Assembly: GCA_903928915.1 (NCBI GenBank) | Contig: CAIYSL010000075.1 | Coordinates: 1-49,431 of the forward strand | Length of the DNA stretch: 49,431 nucleotides | Origin: an uncultured Syntrophobacterales bacterium | GTDB lineage: Bacteria > Desulfobacterota > Syntrophia > Syntrophales > UBA5619 | Reading direction: 5' to 3' | Shown: in pieces, positions 37,301 through 44,560 of the stretch | Numbering within the stretch: the first letter of the stretch is position 1 | Layout: each line of letters begins with the position of its first letter | Program-made: the position numbers and the translations under genes | The notes under the pieces: generated by a model | What the model was told of the DNA's origin: nothing | Databases searched by the model: none | What the model saw: only the letters and a program-made list of their open reading frames with translations

Positions 37301-38265
37301 AGGGGCAGTACCGGGTGGCGATCCCCGCGGTAAAGCGGATCAATACGGCGAACCTGTACGTCTCACACATCGCCGCAGACGCCCAGTGGTGGACCGGGAT
37401 AAGCCTGGTGAACACCACTGCAACGGCGAAGGAGCTCGTCATCATTTTCAACACCGGCCACACCAAGAACGTGACCCTCGCCGCCAATGAGCACAAGGCA
37501 TTGGACGTGGCAAGCCTGTTCACGGGTGAAACGCTGCCGGTGCTTCAATCGGCGGTGATCTACAGCGCCAGCGGCGTCATCGGGCTGGAGCTGTTCGCCA
37601 CCCGCGACGGCAGGGTGATGGAGGGGATCCTGCTCACCGACAGGACCGCGACGACCCTGTACTACCCGCACATCGGCACGAACGAATGGTGGACCGGCAT
37701 CGCGGCCTACAACCCGGCGCAGCAGAGCTGCGGCATCACCATCACCCCCTACAGCGACCAGGGGGCCGTCTTGTCCCTCATACCCCATACGATCGGGGCG
37801 CAGGAAAAGTACCTCGGCGCGATTTCGCAGCTCGGCCTGCCGTCGCAGACGGCCTGGTTCAGGATCGACGCCACGCTCCCCCTCAGCGGGTTCGAGCTGA
37901 TCGGCAGCAATGACTTCGAACAGCTCGCGGGCTACGCCGGAAATGGAGGCACCGGGGCGCGGGAGGGCATTTTCGCCAAGATCGAGAAGTACGGGTGGAC
38001 CACCATTGCGCTGGTCAACACGGAGGTAAGCCCGGCAACCGTCACCGTTACCGCCTACCGGGACGACGGAACACCGGTGGCCGCCCGGACGTTCAGTGTG
38101 GCAGGCCACGCAAAACTGACCAATGCGGCCGAGGGGCTGTTCACGACGGACATCAGCAGCGCCACCTACATCGTCTACACGGCGGACAGGAATATGGTGG
38201 GATTGCAGCTGAACGGCTCCTACGATTGGAAGATGCTCGACGGGCTTCCCGGGCTGGCCGATTGA
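34393..38265 (+). CDS. Secreted multidomain zinc metalloprotease, metzincin (reprolysin-like)
   Basis: 1290 residues. Signal peptide about 1-37, a propeptide-like region to about 215, then a metzincin domain (VNVMIVYTPAARTWA from about 216) with HEIGHNMGLGHH starting at His349 and the Met-turn at Met392 (CSVMTYESG). A Thr-rich linker (about 453-482) leads to a beta-sandwich domain (about 484-614) with a jelly-roll look; a second Thr-rich linker (about 615-674) leads to an InlB B-repeat-like module (ISCGFACSASLASGTTVTLTA, about 675-752). A choice-of-anchor-U-like segment (about 760-873) precedes about five WWTGIAAYN-type repeats to the end, which resemble surface beta-sandwich repeats. Thus a cell-surface or secreted protease. 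Function of the repeat tail is unknown. No LPXTG or sorting tail is seen. Confidence 0.88.
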   Translation: MVARKRIGRFSLRGRLTRICALVLFFLSLGLSLADAAEFSLLVSPKARQAVTLRPEQAEPTGPFASARRWRQVDLMKPLAQADGVAGGDELVLDLFPDARYRATVDRVSTNVNGTVTRRGRLKGYPMGYVLISTTGEKSLATIKVPELAAEYTILYDAASRGHYLLDQDPAKQDILVEGPAVVPPPPAPQELREIRALQERIAAAAPLADSAVTVNVMIVYTPAARTWADANASGIANSVAQAMAKGQLVTDNSNTLLTVNLVHSAEVNYTENGDTNTDLSRLRLTSDGWLDSVHTLRDTYGADLVVLFEQISDTGGLGYLLNTASGLPAYGFSITRIQQAHNTYTTIHEIGHNMGLGHHKAQTTQPGPGLYSYSAGWRWTGTDNGKYCSVMTYESGTYFADGISHSRVPYFSNPSITDHGVATGDAVNGDNARTIRETKAVVAAYRGGGPVTTSTTTTTVFTTTTTSAVTTAPTTTTTVAGSVSLGTALDNTSLVWTTGGSAPFIGQTAYSYYGGSSARTGTIGNGQSTYLSTTVTGPGTLSFYWAVSSESGYDIFKVFLDGALQFLWSGSGAWYQTLLTIPAGVHTVKWEYVKDSSGSSGQDAGWVDYVVFTPSGVTTVPTTVFTTTTTSAWTTVPTTTTTTVGPTSSTTSTTTVQTTVPGTTTTTTTIPGAFTLAVSKTGSGGGTVTSSAGGISCGFACSASLASGTTVTLTATAASGSSFSGWGGACSGTGNTCTVVMNGAKTVIATFTSSSTATVTSPNAAISSVIVSNSISGGPANYLPATVVGFSATWVTTAASISVNYASLPASPVFYKVINSGEWKQIYPVNQTNGITNVVLNGTALSFTIADNSDCDGNPASGTIYDPIVAGSVAAAGGGTLHFPHVDTKDGWQTEIGVINTSAQQAVSGILTAYGNAGQQVDAQPVTLPARGRRQITVATEFSNAATIGYIVFTADSDTIQGYTKFYREGQYRVAIPAVKRINTANLYVSHIAADAQWWTGISLVNTTATAKELVIIFNTGHTKNVTLAANEHKALDVASLFTGETLPVLQSAVIYSASGVIGLELFATRDGRVMEGILLTDRTATTLYYPHIGTNEWWTGIAAYNPAQQSCGITITPYSDQGAVLSLIPHTIGAQEKYLGAISQLGLPSQTAWFRIDATLPLSGFELIGSNDFEQLAGYAGNGGTGAREGIFAKIEKYGWTTIALVNTEVSPATVTVTAYRDDGTPVAARTFSVAGHAKLTNAAEGLFTTDISSATYIVYTADRNMVGLQLNGSYDWKMLDGLPGLAD

Positions 38266-38358
38266 GGCATGGCCTGTCTGTCTGAGCCCGGTGCGGCGCG
38301 GGGGCCGCGTTTCCTGCCCCTGCCGCGCACCTGAAAAGGGGCGCCGGTCCTGAAAAGA

Positions 38359-38390
38359 GAGATCCCCCGCAGCAAGCTGCGGGGGATCTC
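38359..38390. terminator. 15-bp perfect hairpin, terminator between convergent genes
   Basis: GAGATCCCCCGCAGC (38359-38373) pairs perfectly with GCTGCGGGGGATCTC (38376-38390). Downstream on the minus strand the sequence TCTTTTCA gives a short U-run, so it best serves the isomerase-like gene ending at 38456 and may also stop readthrough from the protease gene. Confidence 0.75.
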
Positions 38391-38455
38391 CTCTGTACCC
38401 TCATACCGCCGCCGGCCCCGCAAGATGCAGTCGCCGGCATATTCAGACATCCTGC

Positions 38456-39283
38456 CTACGGCTTCAGCGCCTGTTCGAGGATCCCCAGCTCGGCGAGAAT
38501 CGGTTCGAGACGGCGCTTGCTGAGCGCCCGGTCCTCGTTCGACCGCGGCAGCTCAATGTTCAGCGTACCCGTGAACCCTACCTTCATCAGGTTCTGGAAC
38601 ACCCGTTTGAAATCGATCTTTCCGTCCCCGACCGGGACATGGCGGTCCAGCACCAGGTCGTTGTCGCTCACGTGGGTGCTGACGATCCGCGTGGGGAAGG
38701 CGTCGATGAAGGACTCGGGACCGCCCGGCAGGAGGCTCGCATGGGCGATGTCCAGGGTCAGCCCGAAGTAGTCCGACTTGATTGCGTCGAACACGCGCTT
38801 CATCTCCTCGACCGTCACCCCCAGGTAGGCGATCTCCGCCTCCTCGTGGATCTTGTTCATGTTCTCGATCCCGATCGGCAGCCGGTATTTCTCCGCGAGC
38901 TCCACGACGGGCCCGTAGGTCTTGATCAGGCAGTCGAACACGTGGTCCATGAACAGGCTGAAGTGGTAGCCGAAATGGAGCACCACGTACTCGGCCTCGA
39001 GCTGGTGGGCGAGTTCGACGTAGGCGATCAGGTGCTGCTCCACGGCCTTGCGGACCGTCGGCTCGATCTCCGCGGCGTTGACGAAGGAGGCCGAATGGAG
39101 GCCATACTTGACGCCGGCCTTGTCCCGCAGCCGCTTTATCCCGTCGATCCGGGCGGGGTTCCATTTGTCGAGAAAATTGTTCGGGTTGTTGCAGCTCAGT
39201 TCGATCCAGGGGAATCCGTTCTCCGTGGCGAAGGAGAAGTACTCCTCCAGCGGCTGCGGTCCGGCGTTAAAACACAGTTTCAT
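38456..39283 (-). CDS. Sugar phosphate isomerase/epimerase, TIM barrel (xylose-isomerase-like)
   Basis: 275 residues, AP-endonuclease-2/xylose-isomerase-like TIM barrel. Metal-site residues at the strand ends: Glu in PIGIENMN (about 143), Asp and His in LTLDIAHAS (about 178-181), His in VSTHVSDND (about 205), Glu near the end in LNIELPRSN. AAGGAG precedes ATG 39283. The promoter TTGACA-17-TATAGG has its -10 inside a 12-bp palindrome. The gene ends near a GntR-type regulator whose own start carries a similar site, so it is probably its target. The substrate (inosose, keto-sugar or other) is unknown. Confidence 0.85.
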   Translation of the reverse strand: MKLCFNAGPQPLEEYFSFATENGFPWIELSCNNPNNFLDKWNPARIDGIKRLRDKAGVKYGLHSASFVNAAEIEPTVRKAVEQHLIAYVELAHQLEAEYVVLHFGYHFSLFMDHVFDCLIKTYGPVVELAEKYRLPIGIENMNKIHEEAEIAYLGVTVEEMKRVFDAIKSDYFGLTLDIAHASLLPGGPESFIDAFPTRIVSTHVSDNDLVLDRHVPVGDGKIDFKRVFQNLMKVGFTGTLNIELPRSNEDRALSKRRLEPILAELGILEQALKP

Positions 39284-39309
39284 CGATCACTCCTTCTGGG
39301 TTTTAGATA

Positions 39310-39321
39310 GGCCTATAGGCC
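39310..39321. promoter_or_regulatory. Palindromic operator GGCCTATAGGCC over the isomerase -10 box
   Basis: A 12-bp perfect palindrome that contains the whole -10 hexamer TATAGG of the promoter at 39312-39340. Binding by a repressor would block RNA polymerase. It shares CCTATAGG with the operator at 7238-7247. Confidence 0.65.
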
Positions 39322-39340
39322 TTTTGCCCGCCCCTGTCAA
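39312..39340 (-). promoter_or_regulatory. Sigma70-type promoter of the TIM-barrel isomerase
   Basis: Minus strand TTGACA (39340-39335), 17-base spacer, TATAGG (39317-39312). Confidence 0.7.
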
Positions 39341-39367
39341 GCATTAATTCCATAATATGAGCAGATT

Positions 39368-40270
39368 TTACAATTTGCGGCCGCCGGCGGTTTTCTTCAC
39401 GCGTGAACGGTCCAGGTGGTCGCGCAGGAGCGCGGAGGCTGCGACCTGCTTTCCCGCTTCCAGGAGTTCGATGATCTCCAGGTGCTCTCGGTACCGATCC
39501 AGCCGGGCCTGGTCCACCGGCACCCGGTATTCGATCAAGCGGCGGAGGCGGTTGATGTGGCGGACGGCGTCGAGGAAGAAGGGATTCCCCGAGCAGGAGA
39601 CGATCTGCTCGTGGAAGCGCACGCCGGTCTCGAACATCGTGAAGGAGAGCCGGTCGTCGATCGGGCTGGCCAGCAGGGTCTCCTGTTCGACCCGGAGCCG
39701 GGCGAAGACGCCTGGGTCGACGCGGTAGGTAGGCTCCAGGAGCGCTGCCGGTTCCACGAGGATGCGGAAGCGGTAGCTCTTGTCCAGGGCCTCGACGGTG
39801 TCGAGGACCGGCAGAAAGTTCCAGCCGTGGCCGGGCCGCCGTTCCGCCCACCCCTCCTGGGACAGGCGGATCAGGACCTTCATCAGCCGCACCCGGCTTA
39901 TCCCGTAGCGCGACATCAGCTCCGCCTCGGACACGTGGCCCCGGAGCTTCCCCCGGATGCGGTCCTCGGCAAAGCGGTAGTACATCTCCTCTTCGGTGGA
40001 AAGCGGCGCCGGGACCTCCGGAGCCGGGATCTCGCCGGCGGGGCGGGTGAGGAAGAACCCCCGGTTGGCGTGGAACCGGACGATCCGCTGCCGCTCCAGG
40101 ATCGTGAGCGCCTCGCGGACGGGCCCGCGCGAGACGTGGAACGCGTCTGCCAGCGCCTGCTCCGCCAGGTGGGCGCCCGCCGGCATGGCGCGGGCGCGCA
40201 CGTGCTCCACGATCCTGACGGCCAGCTGCGACATGAGCGGTTTCACCGCTTTCCCCCGGTGGCTCTTCAT
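39368..40270 (-). CDS. GntR family regulator with two winged-helix domains and an FCD-like domain
   Basis: 300 residues. The N-terminal winged helix (about 12-75) has MPAGAHLAEQALADAFHVSRGPVREALTILERQRIVRF. A linker leads to a second winged-helix-like segment (about 95-155) with VSEAELMSRYGISRVRLMKVLIRLSQEGWAERRPGHGW, before an FCD-type helical effector domain (about 165-285). Standard FCD regulators have one HTH and about 230-250 residues. The ATG 40270 lies about 10 bases after a -10 TATAGG (40284-40279), so the mRNA may be leaderless; an internal ATG at 40234 is less supported. The palindrome ATAGGG-3 bp-CCCTAT overlaps this start. Likely regulates the isomerase gene and itself. Confidence 0.85.
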   Translation of the reverse strand: MKSHRGKAVKPLMSQLAVRIVEHVRARAMPAGAHLAEQALADAFHVSRGPVREALTILERQRIVRFHANRGFFLTRPAGEIPAPEVPAPLSTEEEMYYRFAEDRIRGKLRGHVSEAELMSRYGISRVRLMKVLIRLSQEGWAERRPGHGWNFLPVLDTVEALDKSYRFRILVEPAALLEPTYRVDPGVFARLRVEQETLLASPIDDRLSFTMFETGVRFHEQIVSCSGNPFFLDAVRHINRLRRLIEYRVPVDQARLDRYREHLEIIELLEAGKQVAASALLRDHLDRSRVKKTAGGRKL

Positions 40271-40283
40271 AGGGGGACCCTAT
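40269..40283. promoter_or_regulatory. Inverted repeat overlapping the second GntR gene's start
   Basis: ATAGGG (40269-40274) and CCCTAT (40278-40283) are perfect inverted arms with a 3-bp spacer that includes the start codon region and the -10 box on the minus strand. It fits an autoregulatory operator. Confidence 0.55.
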
Positions 40284-40312
40284 ACCAAAAAAGGGAGAAC
40301 AATGCATGAACT

Positions 40313-40336
40313 TTCCCCTCCCGGGCGGGAGGGGAA
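40313..40336. repeat. Dispersed GC palindrome, solitary unit
   Basis: TTCCCCTCCCG (40313-40323) pairs with CGGGAGGGGAA (40326-40336). Same style as the palindromes at 17073, 30586 and 46068. Confidence 0.65.
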
Positions 40337-40348
40337 GCAGGGAGGCAT

Positions 40349-40393
40349 AAAAAAATGCACCTGCCGGGCGGCTGCGAGCGCCCGGCAGGTGCA
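40349..40393 (-). terminator. Rho-independent terminator of the por-nuo operon
   Basis: TGCACCTGCCGGGCG (40356-40370) pairs perfectly with CGCCCGGCAGGTGCA (40379-40393) around an 8-base loop. On the minus strand it is followed by seven T (A-run 40349-40355). It lies about 85 bases past the stop of the last operon gene. Confidence 0.9.
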
Positions 40394-40478
40394 CACGATG
40401 ACCATGCTCCGTGCGGAGGCGGGGGGACGGCCCCCTGTCTCCCTCACGCTTGCTTCCCGTGACCCCTGAGACCTCCGC

Positions 40479-41198
40479 CTAGCGGCAGCTGATACAAACC
40501 GCCAGATCGTCCACCGGCACGCCCGTGGTGGTGCTGATGAACTTGAGCTGGTCTTCGGGGGCGAAGTAGCGGCCGCAGACCTTGCAGGACTTCATCTTGA
40601 AGGTCCGGCCCCAGATCTTCCGGCTATCGCCCGTTTCGGTGGTCTCCATCTCGATGTGCCCCGAGGGGCAGACGTAGGCGCAGGCGCCGCAGCCGATGCA
40701 GCTCACCGAATCCTCCTGGAAGGGGGTGCATACGTTCTTTTCCGACCCCCGGTAGGAGAACCCGATCGCGCAGACGCCGACGACCTTTTCGCAGGTCCGC
40801 ACGCACATCCGGCAGAGGATGCACTTCGACTTGTCCTGGTCGGGCGTGAACCGCGGCTCGGGCTGGATGCCCAGCTCCTCGGCCATCTCCCGGAGCTGCT
40901 TCGATTCGGGGCAGCGTGCCAGGAGGAGCTGGAGGACGAGGCGGCGGGCCGCGAGCACCCGTTCGCTCTTCGTGTCAACGATCAACCCCTCGGCGACCTG
41001 GTAGAGGCAGGAGGTGACGATGCGCGTCCTCTTGCCGTGCTTGACCTCGACGAGGCACATCCGGCACGCCCCCGAGGGTTCGAGCGCCTCGTTGGAGCAC
41101 AGGGTCGGAATGACGATGCCGTTCTCCCGGCTAACCTCCAGTATGGTCTGCCCGGCCTCCGCTTCGATCTTCTTATTGTCTATCGTCAGATTTACCAT
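40479..41198 (-). CDS. NuoG/HoxU-like iron-sulfur subunit
   Basis: 239 residues. N-terminal 2Fe-2S ferredoxin domain with Cys in PTLCSNEALEPSGACRMCLVEV (about 33-52) and a fourth Cys near 64; a truncated NuoG-type region (about 85-115) with only one of the usual His/Cys ligands (LLLARCPESKQ), then two 4Fe-4S motifs (CILCRMCVRTCEKVVGVC about 125-142 and CIGCGACAYVCPSG about 166-179). The C-terminus has four more Cys (CKVCGRYF and CISCR), possibly a metal site. It is the short NuoG of NAD-linked hydrogenases or formate dehydrogenases, without the molybdopterin domain. RBS AAAGGTGAG precedes the ATG. Last gene of the seven-gene operon, followed by a strong terminator. Confidence 0.87.
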   Translation of the reverse strand: MVNLTIDNKKIEAEAGQTILEVSRENGIVIPTLCSNEALEPSGACRMCLVEVKHGKRTRIVTSCLYQVAEGLIVDTKSERVLAARRLVLQLLLARCPESKQLREMAEELGIQPEPRFTPDQDKSKCILCRMCVRTCEKVVGVCAIGFSYRGSEKNVCTPFQEDSVSCIGCGACAYVCPSGHIEMETTETGDSRKIWGRTFKMKSCKVCGRYFAPEDQLKFISTTTGVPVDDLAVCISCR

Positions 41199-41207
41199 TT
41201 CTCACCT

Positions 41208-43064
41208 TTACCTCACGATGATAGCGTCAAATTTGCAGCTCTCTCTGCAGGCGCCACACTTCGTGCACAGCGCCTTATCGATGGCATGGGCCTTCTTGCG
41301 CTCGCCGGCGGCAGCCCCGGTCGGGCAGACCTTGCTGCAGAGCGTGCAGCCCGTGCACTTCTCCGGGTCGATGCTGTACAGGATCAGGGCCTTGCACACC
41401 CCGGCCGGACAGCGCTTGTGTTTGATGTGCGCCTCGTATTCGTCGCGGAAATACCGGATCGTGCTGAGGACGGGGTTCGGGGCGCTGTTTCCCAGCGCGC
41501 AGAGGGAGCCGTCGATGATGGCCGCGGCCATCTTCTCGAGAAGCTCCACGTCCCCCTCCTGCCCCTTGCCCTCGGTGATGTCCGCCAGGATGTCGCGCAT
41601 CCGCCGGACCCCCTCGCGGCAGGGGACGCACTTGCCGCAGGACTCGCTGACCAGGAAGTTCGTGAAGTACCTGGCCACGTCGACCATGCAGTTGTCCTCG
41701 TCCATGACGATCATGCCGCCGGAGCCCATCATCGACCCGATCTTCGTCAGTTCGTCGAAATCGACGCCCATGTCGAGGTACTGCTCGGGGATGCAGCCGC
41801 CCGAGGGGCCGCCCGTCTGGATCGCCTTGAACTTCTTCCCGCCGGGGATCCCGCCGCCGATGTCGAACACGATCTCCCGGAGTTTCGTCCCCATCGGGAC
41901 CTCGACGAGGCCGGTGTTGTTGATCTTGCCGACGAGCGAGAAGATCTTCGTCCCCTTGCTTCCGGCGGTCCCGATCGAGGCGTACCAGTCGGCGCCGCGG
42001 TCGATGATGAACGGGACGTTCGCCCAGGTCTCCACGTTGTTGAGGTTGGTGGGCTTGTCGTACAGCCCCTTATCCGTGGCGTGAATGTACTTCGCCCGGG
42101 GCTCGCCGGCCCGCCCCTCCAGGGAGGCGAACAGGGCCGAGGACTCGCCGCAGACGAAGGCGCCGCCGCCGCGGTTGATCTTCACGTCGAAATTGAACCC
42201 CGTCCCGAGGATGTTCTCCCCGAGGAGGCCGGCCTGGCGGGCCTGTTCGATCGCCAGGGTGATGTTCTTGATGGCGAGGGGGTATTCGTTCCGGGCGTAG
42301 ATGTAGCCCTGGCTGGAGCCGATGGCGAAGGCCCCGATGATCATCCCTTCGAGAACCAGGTGGGGGTTCCCCTCCAGGAGGCTGCGGTCCATGTAGGCCC
42401 CGGGGTCTCCCTCGTCGGCGTTGCAGATGACGTACTTCGGATCGCCCTGGGCCTTGCGGGTGGAATCCCACTTCCAGCCAGCCGGGAACCCTCCGCCGCC
42501 CCGGCCCCGGAGGTTGGCCTTGATCACCTCCTGGATGATCGCTTCCGGCTTCATCCCGGTCAGGGCCTTGCCCAGCGCGGTGTAGCCGCCGATGGCGAGG
42601 TAGTCGTCCAGGCTTTCCGGGTCGACCTTGCTGTTGAGGCCGAACACCAGGCGGGTCTGCTTCTTGTAGAACGGCACGTCGTCCTCGCGGGTCACCTTCT
42701 GGCCCGTGGCCGGGTCGACGTACAACAGCCGCTCGATGATCTCCCCCTTGAGCAGGGTCTTGTCGATGATCTCGGCTGCGTCCTCGAGCCCGACCCGCTG
42801 ATAGAAGATCTTATCCGGTGCGATGACCACCATCGGCCCGCGCTCGCAGAAGCCGTGGCAGCCGGTGGTCCGGAAGCCGATCTTTTCGGTGAGATTCCGT
42901 TTGGCCAGTTCCGCGCGGAAGTTGTCCACCAGTTTCTGGGTCCCGTAGGCCAGGCATCCGGTCCCGACGCAGATGGTGATGCAGGGCTTCTTCGGATCGC
43001 GGCCGGCCTTGAGCCTCTCCTGTATGCTCTTCAATTCATCGAAGGATTTAATCTTGGTCGTCAT
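41208..43064 (-). CDS. NuoF-like NADH-binding subunit
   Basis: 618 residues. An N-terminal thioredoxin-like 2Fe-2S part (Cys in CITICVGTGC and TTGCHGFC, residues about 28-70), the NuoF core with NAD/FMN glycine-rich stretch GRGGGGFPAGWKWD (about 187-200) and NADEGDPGAYMDR (about 213-225), 4Fe-4S ligands CGKCVPCREG (about 468), and two C-terminal ferredoxin motifs (CTGCTLCSKVCP and CTKCGACRESC). It oxidises or reduces NAD(H) for the complex. ATG 43064 has AAGGG ten bases upstream and overlaps the end of the NuoE-like gene by 17 bases; a GTG at 43073 is an alternative. Similar to HndC of NAD(P)-linked hydrogenases. Confidence 0.9.
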   Translation of the reverse strand: MTTKIKSFDELKSIQERLKAGRDPKKPCITICVGTGCLAYGTQKLVDNFRAELAKRNLTEKIGFRTTGCHGFCERGPMVVIAPDKIFYQRVGLEDAAEIIDKTLLKGEIIERLLYVDPATGQKVTREDDVPFYKKQTRLVFGLNSKVDPESLDDYLAIGGYTALGKALTGMKPEAIIQEVIKANLRGRGGGGFPAGWKWDSTRKAQGDPKYVICNADEGDPGAYMDRSLLEGNPHLVLEGMIIGAFAIGSSQGYIYARNEYPLAIKNITLAIEQARQAGLLGENILGTGFNFDVKINRGGGAFVCGESSALFASLEGRAGEPRAKYIHATDKGLYDKPTNLNNVETWANVPFIIDRGADWYASIGTAGSKGTKIFSLVGKINNTGLVEVPMGTKLREIVFDIGGGIPGGKKFKAIQTGGPSGGCIPEQYLDMGVDFDELTKIGSMMGSGGMIVMDEDNCMVDVARYFTNFLVSESCGKCVPCREGVRRMRDILADITEGKGQEGDVELLEKMAAAIIDGSLCALGNSAPNPVLSTIRYFRDEYEAHIKHKRCPAGVCKALILYSIDPEKCTGCTLCSKVCPTGAAAGERKKAHAIDKALCTKCGACRESCKFDAIIVR

Positions 43065-43527
43065 CAGTCGCACCCTTCTTCCCTAATTTCTTGAGGATCT
43101 TCGTCGATTTGGCGATATTCATGTGTCCGTGATACTCGCCGTTCACCACCAGGACGGGCCCCAGGGCGCAGGCCCCCAGACAGCCGACGGTCTCGAAGGA
43201 GAATTCGAGGTCTTCCGTCGTCTCGCCTTCCTTGATGCCCAGGATACTCTCGATGTTGCCGGCGATCAGCTCGGCGCCCCGGACGTGGCAGGCAGTCCCC
43301 ATGCAGAGGCTGAGCTGGTAGCGTCCCTTGGGTTTCAGGCTGAAGGCCTTGTAGAACGTCACCACCTCGTAGACGCGGCTGATCGGCACGCTGAGCTGGG
43401 TGCTGACCGCGCACAGGGCGTCCTTGGGCAGGTAGTTGAACTCCTTCTGGACATCCTGAAGGATGGGGACGAGGTAACTCTTGTCCCCGTGGTAATGCTG
43501 GATGATCTCCTTAACCTTTTGTTCCAT
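43048..43527 (-). CDS. NuoE-like 2Fe-2S subunit
   Basis: 159 residues. Thioredoxin-like 2Fe-2S domain with four Cys: CMGTACHVRGA (about 75-85) and GCLGACALGPV (about 115-125). N-terminal helical part as in NuoE/HndA. ATG 43527 follows GAGGGTG at about eight bases; an in-frame GTG lies three codons earlier. It is located between the POR beta subunit gene (37 bases upstream) and the NuoF-like gene, which it overlaps. Confidence 0.9.
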   Translation of the reverse strand: MEQKVKEIIQHYHGDKSYLVPILQDVQKEFNYLPKDALCAVSTQLSVPISRVYEVVTFYKAFSLKPKGRYQLSLCMGTACHVRGAELIAGNIESILGIKEGETTEDLEFSFETVGCLGACALGPVLVVNGEYHGHMNIAKSTKILKKLGKKGATDDDQD

Positions 43528-43564
43528 TCTGTTCACCCTCGTCTCTCGATGGTAGTCGCACCGG

Positions 43565-44560
43565 TCATTTCGCCCGCTTGGCCCGCAGCTCTGCCCGGGA
43601 TTTGGAGTTCTGCACCTTGATCATGAGCATATCCCACTCGATGTCGACCCGCTCCTGGATGACCTGGATCTGGTCGGGGGTGAGATGGCGGAACCGCCCC
43701 TGCCCCTTGAGGTACTCCTGGACGGGACGGCGCTTCTCCGGGACCTCCACGGTCATCCGGTACTTGCCGTCCTCCACCTCGTACAGCGGGAAGATCCCCG
43801 TCTCGAGGGCGAGCCTGCCGAGCTTGATGCAGGTCTCGGAGGGGGAGCGCCACCCCGTCGGGCAGGTCACGAAGCAGTGGATGTAGGAGGGGCCTTTCAC
43901 CTGGCGGGCCTTTTTTACCTTGTTCATGAAGTCGATCGGATAGCTCTGGCAGGCCGTGGCCACGTAGGGCACGTTGTGGGCCACCATGATCTCCGGCAGG
44001 TTCTTCTTCCAGACCTGGTTTCCCGGGACCACCTTGCCGGCCGGGGCCGTCGTGGTCGCGGCGAGGAAGGGGGTGCCGCTCGAGCGCTGGATCCCCGTGT
44101 TCATGTACGCCTCGTTGTCGAAGCAGACGTAGAGCATGTCATGGCCGCGCTCCATCGCCCCGGAGAGGGCCTGGAAGCCGATGTCCATCGTCCCGCCGTC
44201 GCCGCCGATCGCCACGGACTTGATCCGCCGATCGGCGATCTTCCCCTTGCGCCTCAGCGCCGTGAGTCCCGCTTCCACGCCCGAGCCCACCGACGCGGAG
44301 TTGGGAAAGGCCACGTGGATCCAGGGGAGGTTCCAGGCCGTGGTGGGGTAGACGCTGGAGATGACCTCCATGCAGCCGGTCGCGTTGGTGATGACCGTGT
44401 CCTTCCCGAGGGCCTTGCACATCAGCCGGATCGCCAGCGCCTCGCCGCATCCCTGGCAAGCGCGGTGCCCGCCGACGAAGAACTCCTCCTTCGTGGCCAG
44501 CTTAGGCGCATACAGCTCAAAGCTTTCGATGCTCTTAGGGTTTTGCATTGCCGTATTCAT
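43565..44560 (-). CDS. porB: 2-oxoacid:ferredoxin oxidoreductase beta subunit (TPP-binding)
   Basis: 331 residues. An N-terminal 4Fe-4S start ([13 protein letters not shown]) and later Cys, and TPP-binding [19 protein letters not shown] (about 117-135) as in Por[17 protein letters not shown] (about 147-162) is the metal/TPP loop and the following segment is typical of pyruvate enzymes. ATG 44560 overlaps the alpha stop by one base (TAATG). Forms one enzyme with alpha, gamma and delta; converts a 2-oxoacid plus CoA to acyl-CoA, CO2 and reduced ferredoxin. Subunit layout is the PorGDAB/VOR type, so either pyruvate or branched-chain oxoacids may be the substrate. Confidence 0.9.
   Translation of the reverse strand: MNTAMQNPKSIESFELYAPKLATKEEFFVGGHRACQGCGEALAIRLMCKALGKDTVITNATGCMEVISSVYPTTAWNLPWIHVAFPNSASVGSGVEAGLTALRRKGKIADRRIKSVAIGGDGGTMDIGFQALSGAMERGHDMLYVCFDNEAYMNTGIQRSSGTPFLAATTTAPAGKVVPGNQVWKKNLPEIMVAHNVPYVATACQSYPIDFMNKVKKARQVKGPSYIHCFVTCPTGWRSPSETCIKLGRLALETGIFPLYEVEDGKYRMTVEVPEKRRPVQEYLKGQGRFRHLTPDQIQVIQERVDIEWDMLMIKVQNSKSRAELRAKRAK

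Noticed and set aside
40656-43094. Open frame of 812 codons on the plus strand
   Set aside because: Antisense shadow of the NuoG- and NuoF-like genes.
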